Notes: a model not told the origin generated them from the sequence alone. A stretch of 64,000 nucleotides of DNA from Hyphomicrobiales bacterium (GCA_900466745.1 UBNE01000027.1:62001-126000); one strand, 5' to 3'. Shown: positions 33,427 to 44,165, counted from the stretch's first letter. Numbers and translations: made by a program.

Positions 33427-34575
33427 ATGATGCTGCGATTCTCCAGACGCTTCGGCATGGCCCTGCTGGCGCTGGCGGCCCTGAGCGGAACGGCCGCCGC
33501 GCAGTCCGCCTCCTGCGAGGCGTGGCGCGCGGAGCTGCAGAGCCTGCAGGGCCGCAGCGGCGGCGATGCGCGCGCCGCGCAGGCGGCCCAGCGCGTCGGC
33601 GCCCAGCTCGCCCGGATGAGCGACCAGTATCGCGCCATGGGCTGCGAGCGCGGCGGCTTCCTGTTCTTCGGCGAGCAGCCTCCGCCGCAATGCGGCGCCA
33701 TCCGCGCCCAGCTCGGCCAGCTCCAGGCGCAATATGGCGCGCTGCAGCGCCAGGCGCAGGGCGGCGGGCTCGAGCAGCGGCGCGCCCAGCTCGCCGCCGC
33801 GATCAGCAACAATTGCGGCCCGCGTCCGCGCGGCTTCTTCGATACGATCTTCGGCCGCGATCCCGGCCCCGGCGAGGTCGATTCGACCATGCCCGAGCTC
33901 GACCCGGAGCGCTCGGTGATCGAGCCGGACAAGCCGCGCCTCGGCGGCCCGCAGACCGTCTGCGTCCGGACCTGCGACGGCTATTTCTTCCCGCTCGCCA
34001 ACAATACCGGCAATGCCGACGAGATGTGCCAGGCGCTCTGCCCGGGCACGGAGACGACCGCCTTCGGCATGAGCACCGGGGGCGACATCCAGAACGCCGC
34101 CTCGCGCTCGACCGGCCAGCCCTATTCCTCCCTGCCGAACGCCGGCAAGTACCAGCGCAGCTTCGATTCGGCCTGCACCTGCCGCGGCCAGGGTCAGAGC
34201 TGGTCGGAGGCCCTGAAGAGCGCCGAATACCTGCTCGACAAGCGCAAGGGCGACGTCATCGTCACCGAGCAGCGCGCCGCCGAGCTGTCGCGGCCCAAGG
34301 TCGATCCGAAGCGCCGCAACGCCACGCCCGAGCCCGCCGCCGCGACCACCGCGCTGCCCCAGATCCCGGACGAGGCGCCGCTGCCCTCCGAGAACTCGCC
34401 GACCTCCGGCACGGAATCGGCCGGCGTCGGCCCCGACACGGTCGACGAGAAGACGCTGGACAAGGGCGACGGCCTGAAGAGCGAGTCGCGCAGCGTCACC
34501 GGCGAGCGCCGCGCGGTCAGGATCGTCGCGCCCAACCTGGCGCCCAATCTCAGCCCGCAACTGGTCAGGCCCTGA
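33427..34575 (+). CDS. Exported DUF2865 protein
   Basis: A 382-aa protein with a signal peptide (about 1-27, ending TAAAQS). It belongs to the DUF2865 family of Hyphomicrobiales, recognisable by VCVRTCDGYFFPLAN, CQALCPGTET and the ACTCRGQGQSW region, with several paired cysteines. An N-terminal coiled region (about 30-130) precedes the domain and the last about 100 residues are low-complexity, acidic and proline-rich. It is probably periplasmic or envelope-associated; function unknown in the family. Confidence 0.85.
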   Translation: MMLRFSRRFGMALLALAALSGTAAAQSASCEAWRAELQSLQGRSGGDARAAQAAQRVGAQLARMSDQYRAMGCERGGFLFFGEQPPPQCGAIRAQLGQLQAQYGALQRQAQGGGLEQRRAQLAAAISNNCGPRPRGFFDTIFGRDPGPGEVDSTMPELDPERSVIEPDKPRLGGPQTVCVRTCDGYFFPLANNTGNADEMCQALCPGTETTAFGMSTGGDIQNAASRSTGQPYSSLPNAGKYQRSFDSACTCRGQGQSWSEALKSAEYLLDKRKGDVIVTEQRAAELSRPKVDPKRRNATPEPAAATTALPQIPDEAPLPSENSPTSGTESAGVGPDTVDEKTLDKGDGLKSESRSVTGERRAVRIVAPNLAPNLSPQLVRP

Positions 34576-34772
34576 CCGGAAAAGGTTCCATGCGCGGGTG
34601 GTAAGCGGCATTGCCGGCGAACGCTGCGCTCGGCGCTGGACGCATGACCCGGACCGTCGCATAAACGGCGAATCTCGCCGCCCCCTCGGGAGGCCGCCAG
34701 ACCGCACCGTGCCCGCATCTTCCATGCGGACTTCTGCCTCTGACGCTCCCGACGCCACATGCAGAGGCCTTC

Positions 34773-36101
34773 ATGTCGGACGTCAGCGCGTCACAGCCGC
34801 ATCATCCGCACCCGATCGAACTCGCCGACGCCAAGCGCCGGATCAAGGCGATCTTCATCGGCTCCGTCGGCAACCTCGTCGAATGGTACGATTTCTACGC
34901 CTACACCGCCTTCGCGCTGTATTTCGCCGGGGCCTTCTTCCCCTCGCACGACCCGGTGGTGCAGCAGCTCAACGCCGCGACGCTGTTCGCGGCCGGCTTC
35001 ATCGTCCGCCCCGTCGGCGGCTGGCTGTTCGGCCACCTCGCCGATCGCTACGGCCGGCGCCTCTCGCTGATGGTCTCGGTGCTGATGATGTGCTTCGGCT
35101 CGCTGCTCATCGCCTTCACGCCCACCTATGAGACGATCGGCTTCGCGGCGCCGGCCCTGCTGGCGCTGGCGCGCATCATCGAGGGGCTGAGCCTCGGCGG
35201 CGAATACGGCGCGAGCGCGACCTATCTCACCGAGATCGCCGATCCCGAGCATCGCGGCTTCTATTCGAGCTTCCAGTACGTCACGCTGATCGGCGGCCAG
35301 CTCACCGCCATCCTGGTGCTGCTGCTGCTCCAGAACGTCTTCCTGACGCATGAGCAGCTCGTCGCCTGGGGCTGGCGCATCCCCTTCGTGATCGGCGCCG
35401 GGCTCGCCATCACCGCGATGTTCATGCGGCGCCACATGCAGGAAACCGAGGCCTTCGAGGCGGCCAAGAGCACGATGAAGCGCGAAAGCTCGCTGCGCGG
35501 CCTGCTGCGCTATCCGCGCGAGGTCGCGATCGTGGTCGGCCTCACGGCGGGCGGCACCGCCGCCTTCTACACCTTCACCACCTATATGCAGACCTTCGTC
35601 AAGCAGACGGTCGGCCTTTCCGACATCGTCACCACCTATGTCATCGCCGCCTCGCTGATCTTCGCGGCGATCCTGCAGCCGCTCTACGGGGCGCTCTCGG
35701 ACCGGATCGGCCGCAAGCCGGTGCTGATGTTCTTCGGCATCGCCGGCACGCTGCTCACCGTGCCGATCCTGACCACGCTTTCGGGGACCAAATCGCCCTG
35801 GATCGCCTTCCTGCTGATCTGCGGCGCCTGGATCTTCACCGCCGGCTACACCTCGATCAACGCGGTGGTGAAGGCCGAGCTGTTCCCGACCTCGGTGCGC
35901 GCCACCGGCGTCGCGGTGCCCTATGCGCTGACCGTCTCGATCTTCGGCGGCACGGCGCCGGCCATCGCCCTGTTCTTCAAGCAGCAGGGCCATGAGGAGT
36001 GGTTCTACTACTACCTCGCCGGGATCATCTTCATCTCGTTCCTGGTCTACGCCCTGATGCGCGACACCAAGCACGCCTCGGCGATGCACCGGCACGAATG
36101 A
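34773..36101 (+). CDS. MHS-family MFS transporter (KgtP-like)
   Basis: Metabolite:H+ symporter of 442 aa with 12 predicted membrane helices. The MHS signature region is VGNLVEWYDFYAYTAFALYF near the start, FGHLADRYGRRLSLM follows helix 2, RIIEGLSLGGEYG precedes the fifth helix and LFPTSVRATGVAVPYAL lies near the end. Relatives carry 2-oxoglutarate, proline/betaine or shikimate; KgtP-like 2-oxoglutarate uptake is the best guess. No catabolic genes adjoin it. Confidence 0.9.
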   Translation: MSDVSASQPHHPHPIELADAKRRIKAIFIGSVGNLVEWYDFYAYTAFALYFAGAFFPSHDPVVQQLNAATLFAAGFIVRPVGGWLFGHLADRYGRRLSLMVSVLMMCFGSLLIAFTPTYETIGFAAPALLALARIIEGLSLGGEYGASATYLTEIADPEHRGFYSSFQYVTLIGGQLTAILVLLLLQNVFLTHEQLVAWGWRIPFVIGAGLAITAMFMRRHMQETEAFEAAKSTMKRESSLRGLLRYPREVAIVVGLTAGGTAAFYTFTTYMQTFVKQTVGLSDIVTTYVIAASLIFAAILQPLYGALSDRIGRKPVLMFFGIAGTLLTVPILTTLSGTKSPWIAFLLICGAWIFTAGYTSINAVVKAELFPTSVRATGVAVPYALTVSIFGGTAPAIALFFKQQGHEEWFYYYLAGIIFISFLVYALMRDTKHASAMHRHE

Positions 36102-36112
36102 GGGCTCGGCAT

Positions 36113-36204
36113 CGTCATTGCGCAGCGACGAAGCCCTCCGGGGGCGGCGGGGCTGACGGTTCAGCCAAGTCCCCCCGGATGGCTTCGCTGCGCTCGCAAT
36201 GACG
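36113..36204. repeat. Large imperfect palindrome between convergent genes
   Basis: The left arm starts CGTCATTGCGCAGCGACG and the right arm, read on the other strand, starts CGTCATTGCGAGCGCAGCG; arms of about 32 nt pair with a few bulges, and an inner GGCTGA/TCAGCC hairpin sits in the loop. It fills the gap between the MFS and gltX stops. Such CGTCATTGCGAGC elements are dispersed in Hyphomicrobiales genomes. It may serve as a bidirectional terminator here. Confidence 0.75.
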
Positions 36205-36214
36205 GGTGGCGCCG

Positions 36215-37570
36215 TCAGGCGCTCTCGCCGGCCAGCCGCCTCAGCGCCTTCTCGCGCCCGATCAGCGGCAGCAGGGCGGCCAGCTCCGGGCCGTGGTCGA
36301 GCCCGGTCAGCGCCTGCCGCAGCGGCATGAACAGCGCCTTGCCCCTGGCGCCGGTGGCGGCGGCGACGGCTTGCGTCCAGCTCTTCCAGCTCGTGGCGTC
36401 GAAGGGCTCCTGCGGCAGCAGCGCGGCCGCCTTCGCCGCGAAACCGGCATCGGCGACGGCCGGCGCGACCGGCCCCTGCACGACCTGCCACCAGAGCTTC
36501 GCCTCGGCGAAGGTCGCGAGATTGCCGCGCACGGCCAGCCAGAAGGCCTCGCCGCCAGCGATACCCGCCTCGGCGAGGCGCCCGGCCGCGACGGCGTACG
36601 GCATATGGTGAAGCGTGCGGGCGCTCAGCGCCTCCAGCTCATGCTCGTCGAACTTGGCCGGGGCGCGCGAGACATGAGCGAGCTCGACGAGGCCGGCGAG
36701 CTCGTCAAGGCTCTCGACGGGGCGCACCGCGTCCGACGTGCCGACGAGGACGGCGAGCGCCGCCACCGCCAGCGGCTCCACCCCGGACTCGCGCAGGCCC
36801 CGCAGCGAAAGATGGCCGAGCCGCTTCGACAGCCCCTCCCCGCTCGCCGTGGTCAGCAGGTTGTGATGGCCGAAGACCGGCAGGGCCGCCCCGAGCGCCG
36901 CGAAGATCTGGGCCTGCACCGCCGTGTTGGTGACATGGTCCTCGCCGCGGATGACATGGGTCACGCCGGTCTCGATGTCGTCGACCACCGAAGGCAGCGT
37001 GTAGAGATAGCTGCCGTCCTCGCGGACCAGAACCGGGTCGGAGAGCGAGGCGCAGTCGACATGGGACGGGCCGCGCACAAGATCGTCCCAGGCGATTTCG
37101 CGCGCCTCGAGCAGGAAACGCCAATGAGGCTTGCGGCCCTCGGCCTCGAAGGCCGCCTTCTGCTCGGGCGTCAGCTTCAGCGCGGCCCGGTCGTAGATCG
37201 GCGGCAGGCCGCGGGCGAGCTGCCGCTTGCGGCGGCGGTCCAGCTCGCCGGGCGTCTCGTAGCAGGCATAGAGGCGCCCGGCCGCACGCAGGCGCGCGGC
37301 GGCGGCGTCGTAGATCGCCAGGCGCTGCGACTGCCGGACGACCTCGTCCGGCACGATCCCGAGCCAGCCGAGATCCTCAGCGATCGCCTCGGCATATTCC
37401 GGCTTCGAGCGGGCGGTGTCGGTGTCGTCGTAGCGCAGCAGGAAGCGGCCGCGATGGCGGCGGGCGAACAGCCAGTTGAACAGCGCCGGCCGGGCGTTGC
37501 CGATATGGAGATAGCCCGTGGGCGACGGGGCGAAGCGAACCAGGGGCGCGGTCGAGGCGGAGGATGTCAT
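36215..37570 (-). CDS. gltX: Glutamyl-tRNA synthetase
   Basis: Class I aminoacyl-tRNA synthetase charging glutamate, 451 aa. The HIGH motif is HIGN in [19 protein letters not shown], and the KMSKS loop is [17 protein letters not shown] and the C-terminal anticodon-binding helices are present. Alphaproteobacteria often carry two gltX genes, and this variant resembles the second type used partly for tRNA-Gln, but that cannot be settled here. The start MTSSASTAP is preferred over an upstream ATG because the core begins close after it. Confidence 0.92.
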   Translation of the reverse strand: MTSSASTAPLVRFAPSPTGYLHIGNARPALFNWLFARRHRGRFLLRYDDTDTARSKPEYAEAIAEDLGWLGIVPDEVVRQSQRLAIYDAAAARLRAAGRLYACYETPGELDRRRKRQLARGLPPIYDRAALKLTPEQKAAFEAEGRKPHWRFLLEAREIAWDDLVRGPSHVDCASLSDPVLVREDGSYLYTLPSVVDDIETGVTHVIRGEDHVTNTAVQAQIFAALGAALPVFGHHNLLTTASGEGLSKRLGHLSLRGLRESGVEPLAVAALAVLVGTSDAVRPVESLDELAGLVELAHVSRAPAKFDEHELEALSARTLHHMPYAVAAGRLAEAGIAGGEAFWLAVRGNLATFAEAKLWWQVVQGPVAPAVADAGFAAKAAALLPQEPFDATSWKSWTQAVAAATGARGKALFMPLRQALTGLDHGPELAALLPLIGREKALRRLAGESA

Positions 37571-37748
37571 GATGTGGCTTATGGCGCTTTTGGCCGGCGC
37601 CGACAATCGACGCGAAGCCTCGCAGGCGCCGGCCGGAGCGGGCTGCCGGCACAGGCGACGTTAACCCAGCGTTAGGGTTACCAATGCATGAATCGCCCCT
37701 GGGCAGGGCTGGACGGGACGGAACCGAATCGCTGCCGGGGAGGTCGGG

Positions 37749-38618
37749 ATGCACATCGGTACCGTGAGAGGCGCGGCCGGCGCCGCAGCCCTGGCCGCCC
37801 TGTTGAGCGCTCCCGCCCTCGCAGCCGACTATCCGGTGCTGCGCGGCTCCCAGATCGAGGACGCGCCCACTCCCAGCCTCTATGCCGGCTCCTACAACTG
37901 GACCGGCTTCTATGTCGGCGGCGGCGCCGGCGTCTCCGACACCAAGTTCAAGCCCGATACGGGATTGCAGGACCTGGCGCGCTTCGCCTTCCGCAACACG
38001 GCGCTGGGCCAGCAGGTCGACATGGGCGGGCTGGTCAACAACCTGCCCGAGAAGAGCGACAGCGGCGCCACCTATTTCGGCTTCCTCGGCTACAATGTCG
38101 CCTTCGGCGACGCGGTGATCGGCATCGAGGCCGACTACACCCGCTCCGGCCACAGCTACCGCATCGACGACTACATCGCCCGCCGGTTCGTCACGGCCAA
38201 TGGCGACGTCAACGACATCTCGCTGACCACGCAGCAGGCCGCCAAGCTCGACGACTACGCGACCGCGCGGCTTCGCCTGGGCTGGGCCTTCGGCAGCATC
38301 ATGCCCTTCGCCACGCTCGGCGGCGCGGTCGGCCGCTTCAACACCAGCTCGACCATCGACGCGCGGTGGAACCTCACCCAGACCAACCCGCTGACCGGAA
38401 CGGTCAGCCAGGGACAGGCCGCCGGCTATCCGCTGACCGTCGGCGCCAGCAAGAAGAACGTCTACGGCTTCGGCCTCACCGTCGGCGGCGGCGTCGACTG
38501 GGCCCTGGCGGAGAACATCTTCCTGCGCGGCGAATACCAGCTCATCCGCTTCGCCGATGTCGAGGGCACGACGACGACCGTCAACACCGCCCGCGCCGCG
38601 GTGGGCGTCAAGTTCTGA
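37749..38618 (+). CDS. Omp25/Omp31-like outer-membrane beta-barrel protein
   Basis: Outer-membrane barrel of 289 aa. The signal peptide ends near PALAADY. The mature start has NWTGFYVGGGAGV, the signature of the Omp25/31 (LomR/porin-like) family in Hyphomicrobiales, followed by alternating beta-strands such as TYFGFLGYNVAFGDAVIGIEADY and a C-terminal phenylalanine (AAVGVKF) needed for Bam-dependent insertion. GGGGAGG precedes the ATG, and a strong terminator follows the gene. Confidence 0.92.
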   Translation: MHIGTVRGAAGAAALAALLSAPALAADYPVLRGSQIEDAPTPSLYAGSYNWTGFYVGGGAGVSDTKFKPDTGLQDLARFAFRNTALGQQVDMGGLVNNLPEKSDSGATYFGFLGYNVAFGDAVIGIEADYTRSGHSYRIDDYIARRFVTANGDVNDISLTTQQAAKLDDYATARLRLGWAFGSIMPFATLGGAVGRFNTSSTIDARWNLTQTNPLTGTVSQGQAAGYPLTVGASKKNVYGFGLTVGGGVDWALAENIFLRGEYQLIRFADVEGTTTTVNTARAAVGVKF

Positions 38619-38638
38619 CAGCCGGCAGCCGCACGGCG

Positions 38639-38668
38639 AAAAGGCCGGGACGAGCGTCCCGGCCTTTT
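38639..38668. terminator. Bidirectional Rho-independent terminator
   Basis: AAAAGGCCGGGAC (38639-38651) pairs perfectly with GTCCCGGCCTTTT (38656-38668) around a GAGC loop, giving a 13-bp stem with A- and T-runs at its base on both strands. It lies between the convergent barrel gene and class II DAHP synthase and should stop transcription from both sides. Confidence 0.9.
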
Positions 38669-38696
38669 CGCATGTTCGCAGACTCGCCGAACGCGC

Positions 38697-40082
38697 CTAC
38701 TCGGCCGCCTCGACCTCCGGCCGGGCCCGGCCGGCGCGGTCGCGCTTGACCAGCTCGGCGACCAGGAAGGCGAGCTCCAGCGCCTGCTCGGCGTTGAGGC
38801 GCGGATCGCAGACCGTGTGGTAGCGGTCGTTCAGATCCGCATCGGTCATGCCGCGGGCGCCGCCGGTGCATTCGGTGACGTTCTTGCCGGTCATCTCCAG
38901 ATGCAGGCCGCCGGCGCGGGTGCCCTCGGCCTGGTGGACGGCGAAGAAGTTCTTCACCTCGGTCATGATCAGGTCGAAGGGCCGCGTCTTGTAGCCGCTC
39001 GCCGCCTTGACCGTGTTGCCGTGCATCGGGTCGCAGGACCAGACGACGTTGCGGCCTTCCCGCTTCGTCGCCCGCACCAGCGCCGGCAGGTTGTCGAAGA
39101 CCTTGTCGGCGCCGAAGCGGCCGATCAGGGTCAGCCGGCCGGGCTGGTTCTGCGGATCGAGCACGTCGATCAGCTTGAGCAGGCCGTCGACCGTGGTCGA
39201 GGGGCCGCATTTCAGGCCGATCGGGTTCCTGATGCCGCGGAAGAACTCGACATGGGCGTGGTCGAGCTGGCGCGTGCGGTCGCCGATCCAGATCATGTGG
39301 CCGGAGGTGTCGTACCACTCGCCGGTGGTCGAATCCGTGCGCGTCAGGGCCTGCTCATAGCCGAGCAGCAGCGCCTCGTGGCTGGTGTAGAAGTCCGTCG
39401 TGCGCATCTCCGGATGGGTCTCCGGGTCGATGCCGATGGCGCGCATGAAGTCGAGCGTCTCGGTGATGCGCTCCGCCACCTCCTGGTAGCGATGCGACTG
39501 CGGCGAGTCCTTGACGAAGCCGAGCATCCAGCGATGCGCATTGTCGAGATTGGCGTAGCCGCCGGTCGCGAAGGCGCGGATCAGGTTCAGCGTCGCCGCC
39601 GACTGGCGATAGGCCTCGAGCTGGCGGCGCGGATCCGGGACGCGGGCCTCGGCCGTGAAGGCGATGTCGTTGACGATGTCGCCCTTGTAGCTCGGCAGCT
39701 CCTCGTCGCCGATCTTCTCCGTCGGCGCCGAACGCGGCTTGGCGAACTGCCCGGCGATGCGCCCGACCTTCACCACCGGCGAGCCGCCGGCGAAGGTCAG
39801 CACCACCGCCATCTGCAGGAACAGCCGGAAGAAGTCGCGGATGTTGTCGGCGGAATGCTCGGCGAAGCTCTCCGCGCAGTCGCCGCCCTGGAGGAGGAAG
39901 GCCTCGCCGGCCGCGACCTTGCCCAACGCCCGTTTGAGCTTGCGCGCCTCGCCTGCAAAAACGAGCGGCGGAAAGCCGGCGAGCTGCTGCTCGACCGCCT
40001 TCAAGGCTGCCTGGTCCGGATAATCCGGAATCTGCTGGGCGGGCCTGGCCCTCCAGCTCTCTGGCGTCCACCGCTCGGACAT
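38697..40082 (-). CDS. Class II 3-deoxy-7-phosphoheptulonate synthase
   Basis: First enzyme of the shikimate pathway, joining phosphoenolpyruvate and erythrose 4-phosphate. The 461-aa sequence is of the plant-like class II type: [49 protein letters not shown] and [13 protein letters not shown]. Class II enzymes differ completely from E. coli AroFGH. It is monocistronic; regulation is not visible in the sequence. Confidence 0.95.
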   Translation of the reverse strand: MSERWTPESWRARPAQQIPDYPDQAALKAVEQQLAGFPPLVFAGEARKLKRALGKVAAGEAFLLQGGDCAESFAEHSADNIRDFFRLFLQMAVVLTFAGGSPVVKVGRIAGQFAKPRSAPTEKIGDEELPSYKGDIVNDIAFTAEARVPDPRRQLEAYRQSAATLNLIRAFATGGYANLDNAHRWMLGFVKDSPQSHRYQEVAERITETLDFMRAIGIDPETHPEMRTTDFYTSHEALLLGYEQALTRTDSTTGEWYDTSGHMIWIGDRTRQLDHAHVEFFRGIRNPIGLKCGPSTTVDGLLKLIDVLDPQNQPGRLTLIGRFGADKVFDNLPALVRATKREGRNVVWSCDPMHGNTVKAASGYKTRPFDLIMTEVKNFFAVHQAEGTRAGGLHLEMTGKNVTECTGGARGMTDADLNDRYHTVCDPRLNAEQALELAFLVAELVKRDRAGRARPEVEAAE

Positions 40083-40251
40083 GGGACTACGTGCTCCTGA
40101 CCTCTCGAAGATCGCGCATCGTTAACCTTTGGTCGCGCGAAGGGGCGGCTATACACCCAAGCTTGCGGAATAGCCACTGCGCGCCATGCAGGCCGCCGGG
40201 GCCTGCCCCGGCCGATCGGGGAAGGACCGCCCCTCTCCCCCAGAGAGACGT

Positions 40252-41619
40252 TCAGCGCGACGGCGTCCGCATCGTCACCAGCTCCTCGGCCGCGCTGGGA
40301 TGCAGCGCCACGGTGCGGTCGAAATCGGCCTTGGTCGCGCCCATCGTCACCGCGATCGCGGTGGCCTGGACGATCTCGCCGGCATCGTGGCCGAGGATGT
40401 GGACGCCGAGCACCTTGTCGGTCTTCGCGTCGACGATGAGCTTCATGTAGATGCGCTCGCGCCGGCCCGAAATCGTCGCCTTCATCGGCCGGAAGTTCGA
40501 TTCGAAGATGCGCAGCCTGTGCCCCGCGGCAACGGCCTGCGCCTCGCTCAGCCCGACGGTGCCGATCTCCGGCGTGGTGAAGACGGCCGAGGCGACGGTG
40601 CCGTGATCCACGGTCCAGGGCTTGCCGCCGAAGACGGTGTCGGCGAAGGCATGGCCCTCGCGGATCGCGACCGGCGTCAGGTTGACCCGGTTGGTGACGT
40701 CGCCGACCGCATGGATCGAGGGCACGCTGCTGGCCGAGGTGGCGTCGACGACGATCTCGCCGAGCGCCCCCAGCGCGACCCCGGCCTTATCGAGGCCGAG
40801 CCCTTTCGTATTGGGCCGGCGGCCGGTGGCGACGAGCACGACATCCGCCTCGATCGGGTCGCCCGACGCGCAATGGGCGCGGCGGCTGCCGTCCGGCAGC
40901 GCCTCGATGCGCCGGATGGTGCAGCCCAGGCGGAAGGCGATCCCGGCCTCGGCCAGGGCGTCGCGCAGGCGGGTGCGGATATCCTCGTCGAAGCCGCGCA
41001 GGATGTTGTCGCCGCGATGCAGCACCGTCACCGCGACGCCGAGCCGGGCGAAGAGGCTGGCGAATTCGAGCGCGATATAGCCGCCGCCGACGACGAGCAG
41101 CCGCTTCGGCAGCGCCGGCAGATGGAAGACCTCGTTGGAGGAGATGCCGAGCTCGCCGCCCGGGATCGGCGGATCGAAGGAGGGCCAGCCGCCGGTCGCG
41201 ACCAGGATATGGCGGGCGCGGACGAGCGCGCCGCTCTTCTGCAGGCGCACCTCGTGCGGCCCCTCGACCACCGCCCGCTCCTCGCGGATCTCGGCCTTCG
41301 CGCCCTCCAGCCCCTTGCGGTAGAGGCCGGAGAGGCGGGTGACCTCGTCCGCCACCGCGTCGCGCAGCGTCGGCCAGTCGAAGACGGGCTTGCCGGGCAG
41401 CGTCCAGCCAAAGCCGGCGGCGTCCTCGAAATCCTCGGCGAAGCGGCTGGCATAGACGAAAAGCTTCTTCGGCACGCAGCCGCGGACGACGCAGGTGCCG
41501 CCGATCCTGTCCTCCTCCGCGATCATCACGCGGGCGCCGTGGCCGGCCGCGATGCGCGCGGCGCGCGTGCCGCCGGAGCCGGCGCCGATGACGAAGAGAT
41601 CGACGTCGTAGTCAGCCAT
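40252..41619 (-). CDS. gor: Glutathione-disulfide reductase
   Basis: FAD- and NADPH-dependent disulfide reductase of 455 aa. The FAD site is VIGAGSGGTRAA near the start, the redox dithiol lies in GGTCVVRGCVPKKL, the NADPH site is VVGGGYIALEFA, and the catalytic histidine region is HPSAAEELVT near the end. It keeps the cytosolic glutathione pool reduced. Its ATG overlaps the stop of the Wzy-like gene by 8 bp (ATGGCTGA). Confidence 0.95.
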   Translation of the reverse strand: MADYDVDLFVIGAGSGGTRAARIAAGHGARVMIAEEDRIGGTCVVRGCVPKKLFVYASRFAEDFEDAAGFGWTLPGKPVFDWPTLRDAVADEVTRLSGLYRKGLEGAKAEIREERAVVEGPHEVRLQKSGALVRARHILVATGGWPSFDPPIPGGELGISSNEVFHLPALPKRLLVVGGGYIALEFASLFARLGVAVTVLHRGDNILRGFDEDIRTRLRDALAEAGIAFRLGCTIRRIEALPDGSRRAHCASGDPIEADVVLVATGRRPNTKGLGLDKAGVALGALGEIVVDATSASSVPSIHAVGDVTNRVNLTPVAIREGHAFADTVFGGKPWTVDHGTVASAVFTTPEIGTVGLSEAQAVAAGHRLRIFESNFRPMKATISGRRERIYMKLIVDAKTDKVLGVHILGHDAGEIVQATAIAVTMGATKADFDRTVALHPSAAEELVTMRTPSR

Positions 41620-42883
41620 GGTCTTCTCCCTGCGGCCGCGCCGCACCCGGACCGAACCAGAGGATTCCGGCCCCCAGAACGGCAATCCACCAGCCCTGCC
41701 AGGCGCCGTGCCCGACGACGGAAATCGCGAAGGCCGCCGCGAACAGCGCGAGGCGGGGCGCCATCTCCCGCGCCGGCAGGCGGCGAAGCCGCGCCAGCAG
41801 CAGCAGGCCGGCAAGGACGAGGAGACCGGCTCCGACCGCGCCGGTCTCGGCCCAGGCCTGCAGCGGCATGTCGTGCGGGTGGCCCGCTCCCAGAAGCAGG
41901 CGATGCTCGGGCGCGACCTCCGCAACGACCGGATTGCGGTGCATCGTGGCCGAGGTGCCGAAGCCCGCGCCGGCGAGCGGCCGCGCCCGCGCCACCTCGC
42001 CGAAGCTCAGCCAGATGTCGATGCGGGCCTGCCCGGTCATCACCGCGAAACGGTTCAGGATCAGCGAAGGCAGCCCGTCCCGCGCGGCGATGCCGAGCAC
42101 CGGCGCCATCGCCATGGCGACGACGAAGGCGCAGCCGGCGGCCGTCAGGGTCAGGCGCGGCCATAGCGCCGCCAGCCCCCAGCAGAGGGCGCAGACCGCG
42201 ACGCCGAGCCGTGCCGAGGCGCTCTCCGAGCGCAGGGCGCAGGCCGCGACCGCCAGGGCCAGCGCGATCGCCAGGATCCGGTCGAAACGGCGCCCCTCCG
42301 GCAGGCTCCAGAGGCCATGGATCGTCGGCGCGGCCAGGACCAGCGCGGTGATCGCGGGGCGGTTGAAGACGAAGCTCATCAGCTTGCCGAGGCCGAGCGC
42401 GGCGCGCTGCGACAGGCCCGAGGCGAGCTCCACCATCACCAGCAGGCAGGCGAGAAGGATCGCGAAGGCCAGCGCCCGCAGCCAGGTCGGGCGCGGCCTG
42501 AACCGGCCGGAGGCCGCGAGCGCCAGCGCGAAGACGATCGGCAGAGCGAGCTCGCCCCAGGCCCGCAGCGAGGCCGCCTTGTCATGGCTCCACAGGATCG
42601 AGAGCAGCGCCCAGCCGAGAAAGGCGGCGAGCGCCAGCCCCGGCGGCGTCGCCAGCAGGCGGCGCAGCCGCGCCGCGACCTCCCGCGAGCTCCCGGCCGC
42701 GGCCGCCGCGGCAAGCAGGAGCGCGGCCGCCAGGCCGAGCGTCAGCGGCGCCGAGCGATTGGCCAGCCACATGGCGAGCGGCATCAGCACCATCAGGGCC
42801 GCGCCGAGGCCGGCGAGGCGCTGCGGCAGCACTCCCCGGTCCGGCCCGGTTTCGTTGCGATCGGCGGAACGCGTCTGGCTCAT
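41612..42883 (-). CDS. O-antigen ligase/polymerase-like membrane protein (Wzy_C type)
   Basis: Integral membrane protein of 423 aa with about ten or more helices. The large periplasmic-loop motif GFGTSATMHRNP and the later GAGHPHDMPLQAWAETGAVGAGLLV with its conserved histidines and arginine context fit the O-antigen ligase/Wzy family (RfaL/WaaL-like), which joins or polymerises glycans on lipid carriers. It is not in a glycan cluster; instead it is directly upstream of gor with an 8-bp overlap, an odd partner. Confidence 0.8.
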   Translation of the reverse strand: MSQTRSADRNETGPDRGVLPQRLAGLGAALMVLMPLAMWLANRSAPLTLGLAAALLLAAAAAAGSSREVAARLRRLLATPPGLALAAFLGWALLSILWSHDKAASLRAWGELALPIVFALALAASGRFRPRPTWLRALAFAILLACLLVMVELASGLSQRAALGLGKLMSFVFNRPAITALVLAAPTIHGLWSLPEGRRFDRILAIALALAVAACALRSESASARLGVAVCALCWGLAALWPRLTLTAAGCAFVVAMAMAPVLGIAARDGLPSLILNRFAVMTGQARIDIWLSFGEVARARPLAGAGFGTSATMHRNPVVAEVAPEHRLLLGAGHPHDMPLQAWAETGAVGAGLLVLAGLLLLARLRRLPAREMAPRLALFAAAFAISVVGHGAWQGWWIAVLGAGILWFGPGAARPQGEDHG

Positions 42884-43108
42884 GGCTTGCGCTTACGCGA
42901 TCGGAGGAAAGGCCGCCAGCCGGGAATGAAAACCCCGCGGCAGGGTCGTAAATCGAAAGGTGTAGACTCTGCCGCGAACACCGCTTGAATTCGAAAATTA
43001 TTGACAGGAGATTATTCAATCGGGCGCAATTGACGCTTGGCGCGGCAGGGTGTCACAGGCTTGCCGCCCCAATAACCGACGGCAAAGGCCGGAATCCGGA
43101 GGAAATCC

Positions 43109-44074
43109 ATGCTGACATCGTTCCTGAAGCGCGGCGCGATCACGGCGGTTGCGTTCGCGGCGCTCTCGACGGCGGCGTTCGCCCAGGTCAATGAGCTCAA
43201 GATCATGGCCCCGGCGGCCCCCGGCGGCGGCTGGGACGGCACCGCCCGCTCGATGCAGCAGGCCCTCACCGGCGCCGGCATCGTCAAGAGCGTGCAGGTC
43301 AACAACGTCACCGGCGCCGGCGGCACCATCGGCCTCGCCCAATTGATCGGCGCCAAGGGCCAGGGCGACCAGCTCATGGTCAACGGCTTCGTCATGGTCG
43401 GGGCGATCCTGCTCAACAAATCGCCGGTCAACCTGTCGCAGACGACGCCGATCGCGCGGCTGACGGCCGAGGCCGAGGTCATCGTCGTGCCGACCGAATC
43501 GCCGCTCAAGACGGCCAAGGACCTCGCCGAGAAGCTGAAGGCCGACCCGGCCAAGGTGACCTGGGCCGGCGGCTCGGCCGGCGGCACCGACCACATCCTC
43601 GCCGCGCTGTTCGCCCAGGCCGTCGGCGCCGATGCCAAGAAGATCAACTACATCCCGTTCTCGGGCGGCGGCGAGGCGCTCGCGGCGATGCTCGGCGGGC
43701 GCGTCACCGCCGGCGTCTCCGGCTATGGCGAGTTCGAGGGCCAGATCAAGGCCGGCAAGCTGCGCGTGCTCGCCGTCTCCTCGGGCAAGCGGCTGGAGAA
43801 CGCCCCCGACGCCCCGACCCTCAAGGAGCAGGGCATCGATCTCGAGCTCTTGAACTGGCGTTCGGTCGTCGCCCCTCCCGGCCTCTCGGCCGAGCAGACC
43901 AAGGCGCTGATCGACACCGTCGAGAAGATGGTCAAGTCGAAGGAGTGGCAGGAGATCCTGAAGGCCCGCGGCTGGGATGATTCCTACCTGGCCGGCGCCG
44001 AGTTCGACAGCTTCCTGAAGAACGAGATCGAGCGCGTCTCCAAGGTGATGCACGAAGTCGGGCTGGTGAAGTAG
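43109..44074 (+). CDS. tctC: Tripartite tricarboxylate transporter substrate-binding protein
   Basis: Periplasmic binding protein of the TTT (TctC/Bug) family, 321 aa, with a signal peptide ending near AFAQ. Landmarks are [15 protein letters not shown], the phosphate-loop-like [23 protein letters not shown] and [16 protein letters not shown]. It delivers tricarboxylates or related acids to TctAB. GGAGGAAATCC is a strong ribosome-binding site. It is the first gene of a tctCBA operon. Confidence 0.94.
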   Translation: MLTSFLKRGAITAVAFAALSTAAFAQVNELKIMAPAAPGGGWDGTARSMQQALTGAGIVKSVQVNNVTGAGGTIGLAQLIGAKGQGDQLMVNGFVMVGAILLNKSPVNLSQTTPIARLTAEAEVIVVPTESPLKTAKDLAEKLKADPAKVTWAGGSAGGTDHILAALFAQAVGADAKKINYIPFSGGGEALAAMLGGRVTAGVSGYGEFEGQIKAGKLRVLAVSSGKRLENAPDAPTLKEQGIDLELLNWRSVVAPPGLSAEQTKALIDTVEKMVKSKEWQEILKARGWDDSYLAGAEFDSFLKNEIERVSKVMHEVGLVK

Positions 44075-44165
44075 GCCGGCCGCCCCGATCCGGGAGGCCG
44101 GGACACCGGCCTCCCCTCTCCCTTTCCAGACGCGCCGCCAGGCGCCGCCATCGTCCGGACCCGCC

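Noticed and set aside
43000..43030. TTGACA as a -35 box upstream of tctC
   Set aside because: No suitable -10 hexamer at 16-18 bp was found, so a promoter is not called.
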